Shown here: positions 7,531 through 16,393 of the stretch, piece after piece
Position numbering within the stretch: position 1 is the first letter of the stretch
Layout: the number at the start of each line of letters is the position of its first letter
NCBI GenBank assembly: GCA_025757685.1
Contig: CP107220.1
Span: 521,501-585,500 of the forward strand
Origin: Oscillospiraceae bacterium
GTDB taxonomy: Bacteria; Bacillota; Clostridia; Oscillospirales; Acutalibacteraceae
Direction of reading: 5' to 3'
DNA length: 64,000 nt
Program-made: the position numbers and the translations under genes
The notes under the pieces: model-generated
What the model saw: the letters and a program-made list of their open reading frames with translations, nothing else
What the model was told of the DNA's origin: nothing
The model's database searches: none

Positions 7531-8931
7531 TTATTCACCGTCTGTGCGCTTGCGCTCTCGATCCACGATGTAGGCGTGTACCTTGTCAGCCAAGTCGCCG
7601 TACAGCTTGAACTTGCGCACAAAGACGATCAGCGCCAGCAGCACCAGAATGGGCGGCACGCCAAAGGCGATAAAGCCGATGGCCGTCTTGGTGGCGTCGT
7701 TAATGTGCGCAGTGACGATCTGCTGGTTGTAGTGCATCAGACCCAGACCGCCAAACAGAATGATGGTCTGAATGGTGTAGGCCATCTTCTGCAAAAAGCC
7801 TTTCATAGAGAAAGTAATGCTTTCGTTGCGCTCACCGTTCTTGTATTCGCCGTAGTCCACAATATCTGCCAGGAAGATGGTCTGCGCCACAAACATGGAG
7901 CTGATCCCCACGGAGGAGATAATGTAACTGATGTCCAGCGCAATGGTAAGCTTCAGTATCGGGCCGAAGATATACATCAGTATGTAGCCAAAGATGGTCA
8001 TACACAGAGAGATGATGTAGATGGTGCGCTTGGTAAATTTCTTAGACAACAGCGGAATGACCAACAGACCCACGGCAGAGCCGACGGCGCCGATGGTAGA
8101 GAACATGGACTGTGCCGTGGGCTTTTCCAACACATCGGTAAAGTAGTACACAGCGGTGCCGCTGGTCAGATACCAGCCGGCGTTGGAGAGCATGGCAAAG
8201 ATCATAAAGATGACCAGTTGATCGTTATGCGCCACCACTTGGAACATTTTCTTAAAACTGAATTTCTCTTTATTTGCCTTGTAGATTACATGACGCTCTT
8301 TGGTGCTCAGCACGCAGATCAGGGAGAAGCATACCAGCGCCACGGCACAGATCAGTGCCCAGCGAGAAAAGCCGGAGGCGCTGTACCCCTTGTCGGTGGT
8401 GATACCGTCGGACAGCTTGGGCAGGATCAGCGGGGTCAGAATGGTAATCAGTCCCTGTCCGATACCGCTAAAGGTGCGCGCTACGGTGGCTACCAAGTTC
8501 CGATCCTTCGGGTCGGAAGTGAAAGAAGGCACCATGGACCAGTAGGGAATATCTGCCATGGTGTTGGTCATGCCCCACAGAATGTACATAAAGGCAATGT
8601 ACACATAGAGCCGGGTACCGCTCATGCCGAAGCTGGTGAACAGTAGGGTCAGCACAACGGCATTGGACAGCGCGCCGATGATGATCCAAGGGCGGTATTT
8701 GCCCATTTTGGTTTTGGTGTTGTCCACAATGGTGCCCATCATCGGGTCGTTAACGCCGTCCCAAATGCGCGCCAGCGGGGTGAGCAGCAGCAAAAAGCCC
8801 TCTTTCAGTCCCAGTACGCTTGACAGGTAGTAGGACAGGTACGAGTAGAACATACCGTAGCTTAGGTCCAGTCCCACTGCACCGATGCCGTAACCCAGCT
8901 TTTCACGCCAGGTGGTCTTGTATTCATCCAT
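7531..8931 (-). CDS. GPH-family (MelB-like) sugar:cation symporter
   Basis: The 466-residue protein is an MFS transporter of the glycoside-pentoside-hexuronide family, which takes up glycosides with Na+ or H+. It has 12 hydrophobic segments and GPH hallmarks: LARIWDGVNDPMMGTIVD in the first helices, KYRPWI in the loop after helix 2, DPKDRNLVAT in the middle loop, and FLADIVDYGEYKNGERNE in the second half. The start is placed at the ATG at 8931, with AGGAG seven bases upstream. The sugar cannot be read from sequence; the nearby mannosidases suggest a mannoside or plant/host glycoside, which is only a guess. It is a single-gene unit. Confidence 0.88.
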   Translation of the reverse strand: MDEYKTTWREKLGYGIGAVGLDLSYGMFYSYLSYYLSSVLGLKEGFLLLLTPLARIWDGVNDPMMGTIVDNTKTKMGKYRPWIIIGALSNAVVLTLLFTSFGMSGTRLYVYIAFMYILWGMTNTMADIPYWSMVPSFTSDPKDRNLVATVARTFSGIGQGLITILTPLILPKLSDGITTDKGYSASGFSRWALICAVALVCFSLICVLSTKERHVIYKANKEKFSFKKMFQVVAHNDQLVIFMIFAMLSNAGWYLTSGTAVYYFTDVLEKPTAQSMFSTIGAVGSAVGLLVIPLLSKKFTKRTIYIISLCMTIFGYILMYIFGPILKLTIALDISYIISSVGISSMFVAQTIFLADIVDYGEYKNGERNESITFSMKGFLQKMAYTIQTIILFGGLGLMHYNQQIVTAHINDATKTAIGFIAFGVPPILVLLALIVFVRKFKLYGDLADKVHAYIVDRERKRTDGE

Positions 8932-8950
8932 AAGCAGTCTCCTGTTTTGA

Positions 8951-8968
8951 CTCAAAGTTCCCTTTGAG
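8951..8968 (-). promoter_or_regulatory. palindrome, candidate operator of the GPH symporter gene
   Basis: A perfect inverted repeat, CTCAAAG and CTTTGAG with a four-base centre TTCC, lies between the -10 element and the start of the symporter gene. The position in the leader suits a repressor site. No regulator gene is adjacent, and the sequence lacks the central CG typical of LacI-family sites. Confidence 0.4.
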
Positions 8969-8983
8969 CATTATTTTTTTACA

Positions 8984-9013
8984 ATTATAGCATATATAGT
9001 GCACCCAGCGCAA
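8984..9013 (-). promoter_or_regulatory. promoter of the GPH symporter
   Basis: On the minus strand TTGCGC (9013-9008) and TATAAT (8989-8984) are 18 bases apart. The 313-base gap 8932-9244 holds this promoter, the palindrome, the divergent mraZ promoter and the MraZ box. Confidence 0.65.
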
Positions 9014-9087
9014 CAAATTTTAAAAAACGCACCAAACCTTGTGGAAAAAGTGGAGTAGTTACAAAAGAGTTACAAATCATTTAAGGG

Positions 9088-9116
9088 TTGACATATCCTT
9101 GGCTGCCCATTATAAT
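9088..9116 (+). promoter_or_regulatory. main promoter of the division/wall cluster
   Basis: Perfect consensus TTGACA (9088-9093) and TATAAT (9111-9116) with a 17-base spacer; the start point would be near 9123, leaving a leader of about 120 bases before mraZ. Confidence 0.88.
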
Positions 9117-9134
9117 AAGTACGAGTGGTGAGAG

Positions 9135-9169
9135 TTCCACTAAATTCCATCGTTTTTCATCACTGTCCC
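9135..9169 (+). promoter_or_regulatory. candidate MraZ-binding box
   Basis: Direct repeats recur every 10 bases: TTCCA (9135), TTCCA (9145), TTTCA (9155) and a weaker GTCCC (9165). Known MraZ boxes are short repeats of this kind with one-turn spacing (TGGGA with 5-base gaps in E. coli; the reverse strand here reads TGGAA). They lie just downstream of the mraZ promoter, where binding by MraZ would repress its own operon. The assignment is by pattern and position only. Confidence 0.55.
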
Positions 9170-9244
9170 TAACCAAACCTGAGATTTGGGCGGGATTTCC
9201 CATAAATGCATTCTGTTTATCTTAGCTGAAAGGAGGCGCCGCTT

Positions 9245-9733
9245 GTGAATTTAGGTATCTTTGTGGGTACATATATGGACCAGAAGCTGGACAGCAAAGG
9301 GCGCCTTTCTGTTCCGGCCAAGTGGCGGGAACGCCTGGGAACGGAATTTTTTATGGTTTGTATGAACCTGCGGGGCAGCACCTGTATCAAATTGTATCCG
9401 CAAGATGAGTTTATGCACTGCGTGGAGGCACTGGACGACGGTACCGCTAACGAAGTGTATGAGAAAAACAAAATTTTCTTCTCCAACGCAGAGGAGTGTA
9501 CGCTGGATGCACAGGGTCGCTTTACGCTGAATGCCCGGCTGAAAGACTATGCCGGCATGGAAAACGGCTCTACCGTGATTATGCAAGGTCACAAGCGCAC
9601 CATTGAGATCTGGACCAATGAGGGCTTCAACACCATGTTCAACGGCCTGCGGACGGATACCAACTTCCTGGATCTGATGGATGCCGGTAAGAAAGCAAAG
9701 CCGGCTTCGGAAGAGCAGACGGCAGGTGTATAA
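9245..9733 (+). CDS. mraZ: transcriptional regulator MraZ
   Basis: MraZ is a ring-forming DNA-binding protein with two AbrB-like halves that represses the division and wall operon. Both halves show the signature: DQKLDSKGRLSVPAKWR (about 14-29) and CTLDAQGRFTLNARLK (about 84-99). The start is a GTG at 9245 with AAAGGAGG upstream. At 162 residues it is slightly longer than usual, with a hydrophilic tail after residue 140. It heads the cluster and has candidate binding repeats in its leader. Confidence 0.95.
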   Translation: MNLGIFVGTYMDQKLDSKGRLSVPAKWRERLGTEFFMVCMNLRGSTCIKLYPQDEFMHCVEALDDGTANEVYEKNKIFFSNAEECTLDAQGRFTLNARLKDYAGMENGSTVIMQGHKRTIEIWTNEGFNTMFNGLRTDTNFLDLMDAGKKAKPASEEQTAGV

Positions 9734-9734
9734 G

Positions 9735-10646
9735 ATGGAATTTGTGCACAAGAGTGTGCTGTTTGCAGAGACGGTGGCAGCCATGCAGGCGACCCCGGGC
9801 AAATGGCTGGTAGACGGTACGGCAGGGGGCGGCGGTCACGCGCGCGCTATTGCAGAAAGCGGCTGCCACTTGCTGGCAGTGGATCAGGACCCGGACGCCA
9901 TTGCGGTGTTGCACCGACGGCTGGACGATCTGCCTAATGTGACCATTGTACACGACAATTTTGCGAATATTAAAAACATATTGCTCGACAGGGGTCTGAG
10001 CGGCATAGATGGTATGCTGCTGGATCTGGGAGTCAGCTCTTTTCAGCTGGATACGGCGGAGCGTGGCTTCTCCTTCCATCAAGACGCGCCGCTGGATATG
10101 CGTATGAGTAAGACCGGCCGCAGCGCCGCGGACGTGGTCAATACTTATGACGAGGCTGCGCTGGCGGATATTCTCTACCGCTATGGGGAGGAAAAATTCA
10201 GCCGCCGCATTGCCGCCAATATTGTAAAAGCCCGGCAGGAAAAGCCCATTGAGACTACATTCCAGCTGGTGGATATTATTAAAGCCAGTATGCCCCAGCG
10301 AGCCATGCGCGACGGCCACCCGGCTCGGCGCTCCTTTCAGGCGATTCGCATTGAGGTGAACGGTGAACTGGATGTGCTGCAGCAGGCGTTGCACGACGCC
10401 TTTGACTGCCTGAACCCCGGTGGTCGGCTGGTAATCATTACCTTTCATTCCTTAGAGGATCGAATGGTGAAGAATGCTTTTGCCCAGTGGAGCAAGGGCT
10501 GCACCTGCCCCAAGGAATTCCCGGTGTGCGTGTGCGGTAATAAGCCCAAGGGCAAGGCGCTGAAGTCCGTTGCCCCCTCGGCGGCGGAGCTGGAGGAAAA
10601 CCCCCGCGCCCGTTCCGCGCGGTTGCGGGTATTTGAAAAATACTAA
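9735..10646 (+). CDS. rsmH: 16S rRNA (cytosine-1402-N4)-methyltransferase RsmH
   Basis: RsmH (MraW) adds the N4 methyl group to C1402 in the ribosomal P site. The start is the ATG at 9735 one base after the mraZ stop, giving EFVHKSVLFAETV. Motifs seen: SAM site LVDGTAGGGGHARAI, LDLGVSSFQLDTAERGFSF with DAPLDMRM, and the C-terminal LVIITFHSLEDRMVK plus a Cys-rich CTCPKEFPVCVC. The 303-residue length is normal. Confidence 0.96.
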   Translation: MEFVHKSVLFAETVAAMQATPGKWLVDGTAGGGGHARAIAESGCHLLAVDQDPDAIAVLHRRLDDLPNVTIVHDNFANIKNILLDRGLSGIDGMLLDLGVSSFQLDTAERGFSFHQDAPLDMRMSKTGRSAADVVNTYDEAALADILYRYGEEKFSRRIAANIVKARQEKPIETTFQLVDIIKASMPQRAMRDGHPARRSFQAIRIEVNGELDVLQQALHDAFDCLNPGGRLVIITFHSLEDRMVKNAFAQWSKGCTCPKEFPVCVCGNKPKGKALKSVAPSAAELEENPRARSARLRVFEKY

Positions 10647-10692
10647 AGAAGATTGTAAAAAATAAAAGATGTGGAAAGGTCGGTGAGCCGAA

Positions 10693-11235
10693 ATGACAAA
10701 CAGCAGCGATTTCAGACGGTATGCGTATTCTGCGGACGCTTCCTATGCGCTGGAGGCGTTTAACGCCCACAGAACTGCGGCGGCACCTGCCTATCAGCCG
10801 CCTCGGCGGCAAAGAAAGCGGGAACTGCGGGTGCACGAGAACACCCGCCTGAAAAGCGAGCAGCAGCTGCACACCGAAGGGCGTATGGCTGCCAAGCAGG
10901 CGGCAATCCTGGTGGTCAGCGTGCTGGTGACCCTGGGTATGCTGGGCGGCGTGCTCTTTACCTTTGCACAGAAGAATAAACTCAATCATGAAGTGGCAAG
11001 CATCAATCGCCAGATCAGCGAAGCGCAGAGCGAGAGCACACGGCTGAACAGTCAGCTGGACGCCTTGGTCTCTGTGGAGATGATTGACCAATACGCCGTA
11101 GAAAAACTGGGTATGAGCAAAATGCAATCCGGTCAAATGCGCTATGTGGATGTGGACGCCTATATGCAGGCTCGCGCCAAGGCGCAAAAGACCCAGCCGT
11201 CCCCCGGCGCTTATGCCCGTGTGGTGCGGGAATAA
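10693..11235 (+). CDS. ftsL: cell-division protein FtsL
   Basis: This is a 180-residue bitopic membrane protein with a basic cytosolic region (residues 1-67, including PRRQRKREL), one membrane helix (AAILVVSVLVTLGMLGGVLFTF, about 70-91) and an extracellular leucine-zipper-like coiled coil (HEVASINRQISEAQSESTRL). The order and position between rsmH and the penicillin-binding protein identify it as FtsL, a partner of DivIC and DivIB in the septum complex. The conserved end EMIDQYAVEKLGMSKM is typical. Sequence conservation in this family is low, so the call leans on topology and synteny. Confidence 0.85.
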   Translation: MTNSSDFRRYAYSADASYALEAFNAHRTAAAPAYQPPRRQRKRELRVHENTRLKSEQQLHTEGRMAAKQAAILVVSVLVTLGMLGGVLFTFAQKNKLNHEVASINRQISEAQSESTRLNSQLDALVSVEMIDQYAVEKLGMSKMQSGQMRYVDVDAYMQARAKAQKTQPSPGAYARVVRE

Positions 11236-11258
11236 GGAAAGAAGCATAAACGTATGAT

Positions 11259-11289
11259 TGAGAGTTGGCAGCATTGGCTTCAACTCTCA
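11259..11289 (+). other. hairpin in the ftsL-pbpB gap
   Basis: A 9-bp perfect stem, TGAGAGTTG (11259-11267) with CAACTCTCA (11281-11289), has a 13-base loop and is followed by an A/T-rich stretch without a strong T-run. It could trim or partly stop transcription before pbpB. Confidence 0.4.
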
Positions 11290-11358
11290 TAAGTATTTTA
11301 TTCGGCCTGTCGAATGGGCATAAATCTGCGCTTATTGTGCAGAAAGGAGCATAAAACT

Positions 11359-13575
11359 GTGGCCATTTTCGGAAGAAAAGTGATGAACAATCGCATTACG
11401 ATCCTGGGGATCGTTGTGCTGTTTTTGCTTTCTCTCGATGTGGCCCGTATTTTTTATCTGCAAGTGCTAAAGGGTGACGAATACGCCGCCAAGGCGGAGA
11501 GTCAGCAGCTGTCTGATACGGAGATACCGGCCATGCGCGGTACCATTTATGACAGCGACGGTAATATTTTGGCCCAGTCCGCTACGGTGTGGACCGTATA
11601 TCTGGATCCGCTGAATATTAAGGACAAACAGCGTCCGGTACTAATCGCGGAGCTGACCAAGCTCTTTGATTTGGACGAAGAAGAAGCCAAGGCGTTGGAA
11701 GAAAAAACCCGACAAAAAAATCACTATGTGATTGTGCGGGAGCAGGTGGAGAATAATATTAAAAAGCAGCTGGCGGATTTTATTGACAAGCAGGCAATGG
11801 CCAACTGCATTGGGATGGAGCAGTCCACCAAGCGATATTATCCGTACGGCTCACTGGCCTCCAGTGTGATCGGCTTTACCGGCGCAGACGATCAGGGCTT
11901 GTCCGGTCTGGAGCAGAACTACAATGATCTGCTCACCGGTACGCCGGGACGGCTGATCACGGCTAAGGACGCCAAATCCAATAGTATTTCCGACGATTAT
12001 TCCACCTCTATTGCTGCGCAGGACGGCGACTCTCTGATGTTGACCATTAACCAGACCATTCAGTATTACCTGGAAAAGGGTCTGCGGGAGACCATGGAGC
12101 AGTACCGGAGCAAGGGCGCCTACGGTGTGGTGATGGATTGCAACACCGGCGCGGTGCTGGCAATGAGCTCTATGCCGGATTATGACTGCAACGAGCCGTA
12201 CAAACTCACTTACGATAAGAACAAAAAAGCCATTAAGAAAATTAAAGATAAGACCAAAAAGAGTGAGGCAGAGAGCGCTGCCGTACAAAATCAGTGGCGC
12301 AATTTTACCGTGTCTGATACCTATGTGCCCGGCTCCGTGTTCAAAACCTTTATTGCCAGCGCTGCGCTGGAGGAAAAAGTGGTGAATTTGAACACCAGCT
12401 ACACCTGTACCGGCTCCATTCAGGTAGAAGATTACAAAATGAACTGCCACTATCACGCCGGTCACGGCACACAGAATCTGACCCAAGGACTGGAGAACTC
12501 CTGTAATCCGTTCTTTATCACCATTGGCCAGCGGCTGGGCGTGCACAATTATTTCAAATATTTCCAGGGCTTCGGCTTTACGGATATTACCGGCATCGAC
12601 CTGCCCGGCGAGGCCAGCCCCCAGTATTATAAAGAGAAGCAGTATGGCATTGTGGAATTGTCCTCCGCTTCCTTTGGCCAGACCAACAGCCTGACCCCCA
12701 TTCAGGTGTGCACCGGATTGTGTGCCATTGCCAACGGCGGCACGCTGCTGAAGCCTTATGTGGTGTCTGAGGTGCGGGACGCAGACGGTAAAGTGGTACA
12801 AAAGAACAGCCGTACCGCTGTGCGCCAGGTGATCAGTGAAGATACCTCCAAAAAGGTCTGTAAGATGATGAAGGCCGTAGTGGATGAGGGCACCGGCAAG
12901 AATGGCTATGTGGCCGGTTACCGTGTAGGCGGCAAAACCGGTACTTCCACCAAGCTGGGCGAGTCCGCCGCAGGGGAGAAGGACAAATATATTGTCTCCT
13001 TTGCTGCCATCGCTCCCTCCGATGACCCGCAAATTGCTATGCTGATTATTGTAGATGAGCCGAATGAGGATCTGGGCGGCGGCGCACTGTGCGCGCCTAT
13101 CGCTTCTCAGGTAGTGGAACAGGCCATGACGGAACTGGGCGTAGAGCCGGTTTATACCGACAGCGAACTGTCTGCATTGTCTACCGCCGTACCGTCCGTT
13201 ACGGGCAAAACGGTGGAGAAAGCAAAATCCACTCTTTCTGAGCAAAAGTACAAGTACAAGGTGGTGGGCAGCGGCAAAACCGTGGTGGCACAAAGCCCCT
13301 CCGGCAATGATGTGATTCCGGCCGGCGGCACGGTGTGGCTGTACACGGAGAGCGGTAAGGAAAAGAAGGTAAAGGTGCCTAACTTTACAGGCTGCTCCGT
13401 TAGTGAGGCCAAGGCATTGGCGCAGGCTCACAATCTGAATATAGAGATCACCGGCAACGATTTGTCCTCCGGCAATGTAAAAGCCTATCGCCAAAGCGAG
13501 AAGCAAGGCTCTATGGTTGCCCAGGGGAAAGTGGTCGTTGTATCGTTCAAAAATACAGAGTCCGTTTTAGACTGA
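11359..13575 (+). CDS. pbpB: class B penicillin-binding protein (PBP2B/FtsI type) with two PASTA domains
   Basis: This transpeptidase cross-links septal peptidoglycan. From the GTG at 11359 (AGGAG nine bases upstream) the protein is 738 residues: a membrane anchor near residues 12-32, a dimerisation domain with RGTIYDSDGNILAQSA, and the transpeptidase with SVFK (catalytic Ser326), SCN (381-383) and KTG (526-528). Two PASTA repeats follow, at about 612-670 and 672-735. Two PASTA repeats fit PBP2B better than the sporulation enzyme SpoVD, which has one. Only one such gene is present, so it may serve division, spore cortex or both. Confidence 0.92.
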   Translation: MAIFGRKVMNNRITILGIVVLFLLSLDVARIFYLQVLKGDEYAAKAESQQLSDTEIPAMRGTIYDSDGNILAQSATVWTVYLDPLNIKDKQRPVLIAELTKLFDLDEEEAKALEEKTRQKNHYVIVREQVENNIKKQLADFIDKQAMANCIGMEQSTKRYYPYGSLASSVIGFTGADDQGLSGLEQNYNDLLTGTPGRLITAKDAKSNSISDDYSTSIAAQDGDSLMLTINQTIQYYLEKGLRETMEQYRSKGAYGVVMDCNTGAVLAMSSMPDYDCNEPYKLTYDKNKKAIKKIKDKTKKSEAESAAVQNQWRNFTVSDTYVPGSVFKTFIASAALEEKVVNLNTSYTCTGSIQVEDYKMNCHYHAGHGTQNLTQGLENSCNPFFITIGQRLGVHNYFKYFQGFGFTDITGIDLPGEASPQYYKEKQYGIVELSSASFGQTNSLTPIQVCTGLCAIANGGTLLKPYVVSEVRDADGKVVQKNSRTAVRQVISEDTSKKVCKMMKAVVDEGTGKNGYVAGYRVGGKTGTSTKLGESAAGEKDKYIVSFAAIAPSDDPQIAMLIIVDEPNEDLGGGALCAPIASQVVEQAMTELGVEPVYTDSELSALSTAVPSVTGKTVEKAKSTLSEQKYKYKVVGSGKTVVAQSPSGNDVIPAGGTVWLYTESGKEKKVKVPNFTGCSVSEAKALAQAHNLNIEITGNDLSSGNVKAYRQSEKQGSMVAQGKVVVVSFKNTESVLD

Positions 13576-13592
13576 CAGAAGGGAAGATCGCA

Positions 13593-15032
13593 ATGAAAGT
13601 ATCCGAATTGCTGCAGGGGATCCCCTGCACCGGTACCTACAACGATGTGGAGGTGCTGGATGTGACCCAGGACTCTCGGCTGGTGGAGCCGGGGTATCTG
13701 TTTGTGTGCATCAAGGGCGCCAGCTTTGACGGCCACGCCGTGGCGGCAGAAATGCTGGAAAAGGGCGCCGTTGCCGTGGTATGTGACCACGACATGGGGC
13801 TGCCCAGCCAGGTGATTACCCCCAATACCCGGGATGCCTATGCAACCATTTGTGCCAATTATTACGGCAACCCGGCAGAGAAGTTGCAGCTGATCGGCCT
13901 TACCGGCACCAACGGCAAAACCACCACCACATTCCTCATTAAGCAAATTTTGGAGAATGCAGGCAAAAAGGTGGGCCTCATTGGCACGGTGCAGAATATG
14001 GTGGGCAGCGAGGTTTACCCGGCCAAGTACACCACACCGGAGGCACACGAGCTGCAAAAGCTGTTTTCTTTGATGGTACAGGCCGGTTGTCAGTATTGTG
14101 TGATGGAGGTGTCCTCCCAAGCGCTGGCACAGGGTCGTGTAAAGGGACTTCACTTTGCACTTGCCGCCTTCAGCAATCTGACCCAGGATCATTTGGACTA
14201 TCATAAGACTTGGGAAAATTACTTTAATTCCAAGCGTATTTTGTTTGAGAATTGCGACAAAGCCGTCACAAATGCAGACGACAAAAACGGCTTGAAGATT
14301 GTGGAGGGTCTGCCCTGTCAGGTGACCACTTATGCGGTGGATACCAACAGCGCCGACTATGTGGCAAAGAACCTGAACTTTAAGCCCAGCGGTGTGGAAT
14401 ATGAGTTGGTGGCGCCGGAAAATATCGGTCGCTGTCACTGCCCCATTCCCGGCCGGTTTTCCGTTTATAATTCGCTGTGCGCCGCTACTTGTGCGCTGGA
14501 ACTGGGCGTGCCGTTTGGCGACGTGCTCACCTCCATCAGCAAATCAAAAGGGGTAAAGGGCCGCATTGAAGTGGTACCTACCGACACGGACTTTACGGTG
14601 ATCATCGACTATGCCCACTCACCGGACGGACTGGAGAATATCATTTCTTCTCTGCGGGAGATCGCAACCGGTCGCATTATGACTCTGTTTGGCTGTGGCG
14701 GCGATCGGGATAAGACCAAGCGTCCCAAGATGGGACGGATTGCGGCAGAGTTGTCCGATTTTTGTGTGGTTACTTCGGATAATCCTCGTAGCGAGAATCC
14801 CCACGCCATTATTGAAGATATTTTAGTGGGTATGCAAGGCATCTCCACGCCCTATGTGGTTGTAGAAAACCGCAAGGAGGCCATTGCCTGGGCACTGCAT
14901 CACGCGGAGCCGGGAGACATTGTGCTGTTGGCGGGCAAAGGCCATGAAACCTACCAAATTCTGCCTACGGGCACCATTCATTTTGATGAAAGAGAAGTCG
15001 TGGCAGAGATCCTCGGCGCCGAGAAAGAATGA
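13593..15032 (+). CDS. murE: UDP-MurNAc-tripeptide synthetase MurE
   Basis: MurE adds the third amino acid to UDP-MurNAc-L-Ala-D-Glu in the cytosol, using ATP. The P-loop reads GLTGTNGKTTTT (about 103-114) and the substrate motif is DNPR at 396-399, the form that binds meso-diaminopimelate rather than lysine. The 479-residue length is normal. The stop overlaps the murF start in an ATGA. Confidence 0.96.
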   Translation: MKVSELLQGIPCTGTYNDVEVLDVTQDSRLVEPGYLFVCIKGASFDGHAVAAEMLEKGAVAVVCDHDMGLPSQVITPNTRDAYATICANYYGNPAEKLQLIGLTGTNGKTTTTFLIKQILENAGKKVGLIGTVQNMVGSEVYPAKYTTPEAHELQKLFSLMVQAGCQYCVMEVSSQALAQGRVKGLHFALAAFSNLTQDHLDYHKTWENYFNSKRILFENCDKAVTNADDKNGLKIVEGLPCQVTTYAVDTNSADYVAKNLNFKPSGVEYELVAPENIGRCHCPIPGRFSVYNSLCAATCALELGVPFGDVLTSISKSKGVKGRIEVVPTDTDFTVIIDYAHSPDGLENIISSLREIATGRIMTLFGCGGDRDKTKRPKMGRIAAELSDFCVVTSDNPRSENPHAIIEDILVGMQGISTPYVVVENRKEAIAWALHHAEPGDIVLLAGKGHETYQILPTGTIHFDEREVVAEILGAEKE

Positions 15033-16393
15033 AAGCATTTACTTTACAGGAAGCGGCGGCAGCCTTAGGCTTGCCCCAAATGCAAGCCCAGGCCACCTTG
15101 GCCGATGTTTGCACGGATACAAGAAAAATACAGCCCGGCAGCCTCTTTGTCTGCTTGCGGGGGGAACGGTTTGACGGCCATTCCTTTGCGTCTCAGGCGG
15201 CAAAGTTAGGTGCGGCGGCGCTCCTGGTGGATCACCCGGTAGACGCGGATGTGCCCCAGCTGGTGGTAACGGATACCGGCAAGGCGCTGCTCCAGTTGGC
15301 CGGTTGGTATCGTCGGCGGTTTCAGTTGCCGGTGGTGGGCCTGACCGGCTCCGTGGGCAAAACCACCACCAAGGAGTTTATCGCTCTGGTGTTGGGTGCC
15401 AAGTATAATACCTTAAAGACACAGGGCAACCTGAACAACGAGATTGGTGTGCCTCAAATGCTGTTCCGCTTGGAGGACAGCCACACGGCGGCGGTCATTG
15501 AAATGGGCATGAACCATTTTGGCGAGATCAGCCGTCTGACCCGGGCGGTGGCGCCCACTGTGGGACTGATCACCAACATTGGCGTGTCCCACATTGAGAA
15601 CCTGGGTTCCCGGGCGGGAATTTTGCAGGCAAAACTGGAAATACTGGAGGGGATGGCACCGGATGCGCCCCTGATTGTGAATATAGATAATGATATGCTG
15701 CGCACGGTCAAGCTGGGGGACCGTCCGCTTTTGACCTTTGCCATTGACGATCAAAGCGCAGATTTTACTGCCACGGATATTGCAGAGCAGGGGAGCACCA
15801 CCACTTTTACGGTGCACCACAGCACCTTTACCCAGCCGGTAACCATTCCCACTGTGGGTATACATAATGTTTATAACGCCCTGGCGGCTATGGCTGTGGG
15901 CTATGTGACCGGGGTGGATCATGTTGCTGCTGCGTCAGCCCTGGCAAACTATGTGCCTGCCGGTATGCGCCAAAATTTGGTGCAGGTAGGTGGCGTGCAG
16001 GTGATTGAGGACTGCTATAATGCCAGCCCGGACTCCATGCGCGCGGCATTGCAAACCTTGGGCAAGCTGCCGGTGCACCGCCGCTATGCGGTGCTGGGGG
16101 CCATGCTGGAGCTGGGAGATTACGCCAAGGAGGCACACACCCAAGTGGGCAAGATGGCGGCAGAGAATGGCATAGACGGCGTGCTGGCCTATGGGGCAGA
16201 CGCTGCCTATATTGTAGAAGCGGCCAAGCAGGCGGGGCTGGAAAACGCCCGATTGTTTGACACAAAAGAGGCGCTGGCGCAGTCGCTGGCGCAGCAGGTA
16301 CAACCCGGTGACGGTGTGCTCTTTAAGGGCAGCCGTGGGATGCACCTGGAGGATGTAATGCACACGGTGTATGAAAGGTGGGAGAAGGCGTAA
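15029..16393 (+). CDS. murF: UDP-MurNAc-pentapeptide synthetase MurF
   Basis: MurF ligates D-Ala-D-Ala to the UDP-MurNAc tripeptide. The 454-residue protein carries the Mur ligase P-loop VGLTGSVGKTTTKEF, then NLNNEIGVPQ and the conserved EMGMNHFGEI, and the C-terminal DCYNASPDSMRAAL typical of MurF. It is coupled to murE by a four-base overlap and to mraY by a shared base at its stop (TAATG). Confidence 0.96.
   Translation: MKAFTLQEAAAALGLPQMQAQATLADVCTDTRKIQPGSLFVCLRGERFDGHSFASQAAKLGAAALLVDHPVDADVPQLVVTDTGKALLQLAGWYRRRFQLPVVGLTGSVGKTTTKEFIALVLGAKYNTLKTQGNLNNEIGVPQMLFRLEDSHTAAVIEMGMNHFGEISRLTRAVAPTVGLITNIGVSHIENLGSRAGILQAKLEILEGMAPDAPLIVNIDNDMLRTVKLGDRPLLTFAIDDQSADFTATDIAEQGSTTTFTVHHSTFTQPVTIPTVGIHNVYNALAAMAVGYVTGVDHVAAASALANYVPAGMRQNLVQVGGVQVIEDCYNASPDSMRAALQTLGKLPVHRRYAVLGAMLELGDYAKEAHTQVGKMAAENGIDGVLAYGADAAYIVEAAKQAGLENARLFDTKEALAQSLAQQVQPGDGVLFKGSRGMHLEDVMHTVYERWEKA

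Noticed and set aside
8300..8545. Several short plus-strand frames opposite the GPH symporter
   Set aside because: All are antisense to a gene with full GPH motifs and lack ribosome sites.
11851..13506. 551-codon open frame on the minus strand
   Set aside because: It lies wholly antisense to pbpB, whose motifs are complete. The translation is His/Leu/Gly-rich without family motifs, as expected of a shadow frame.
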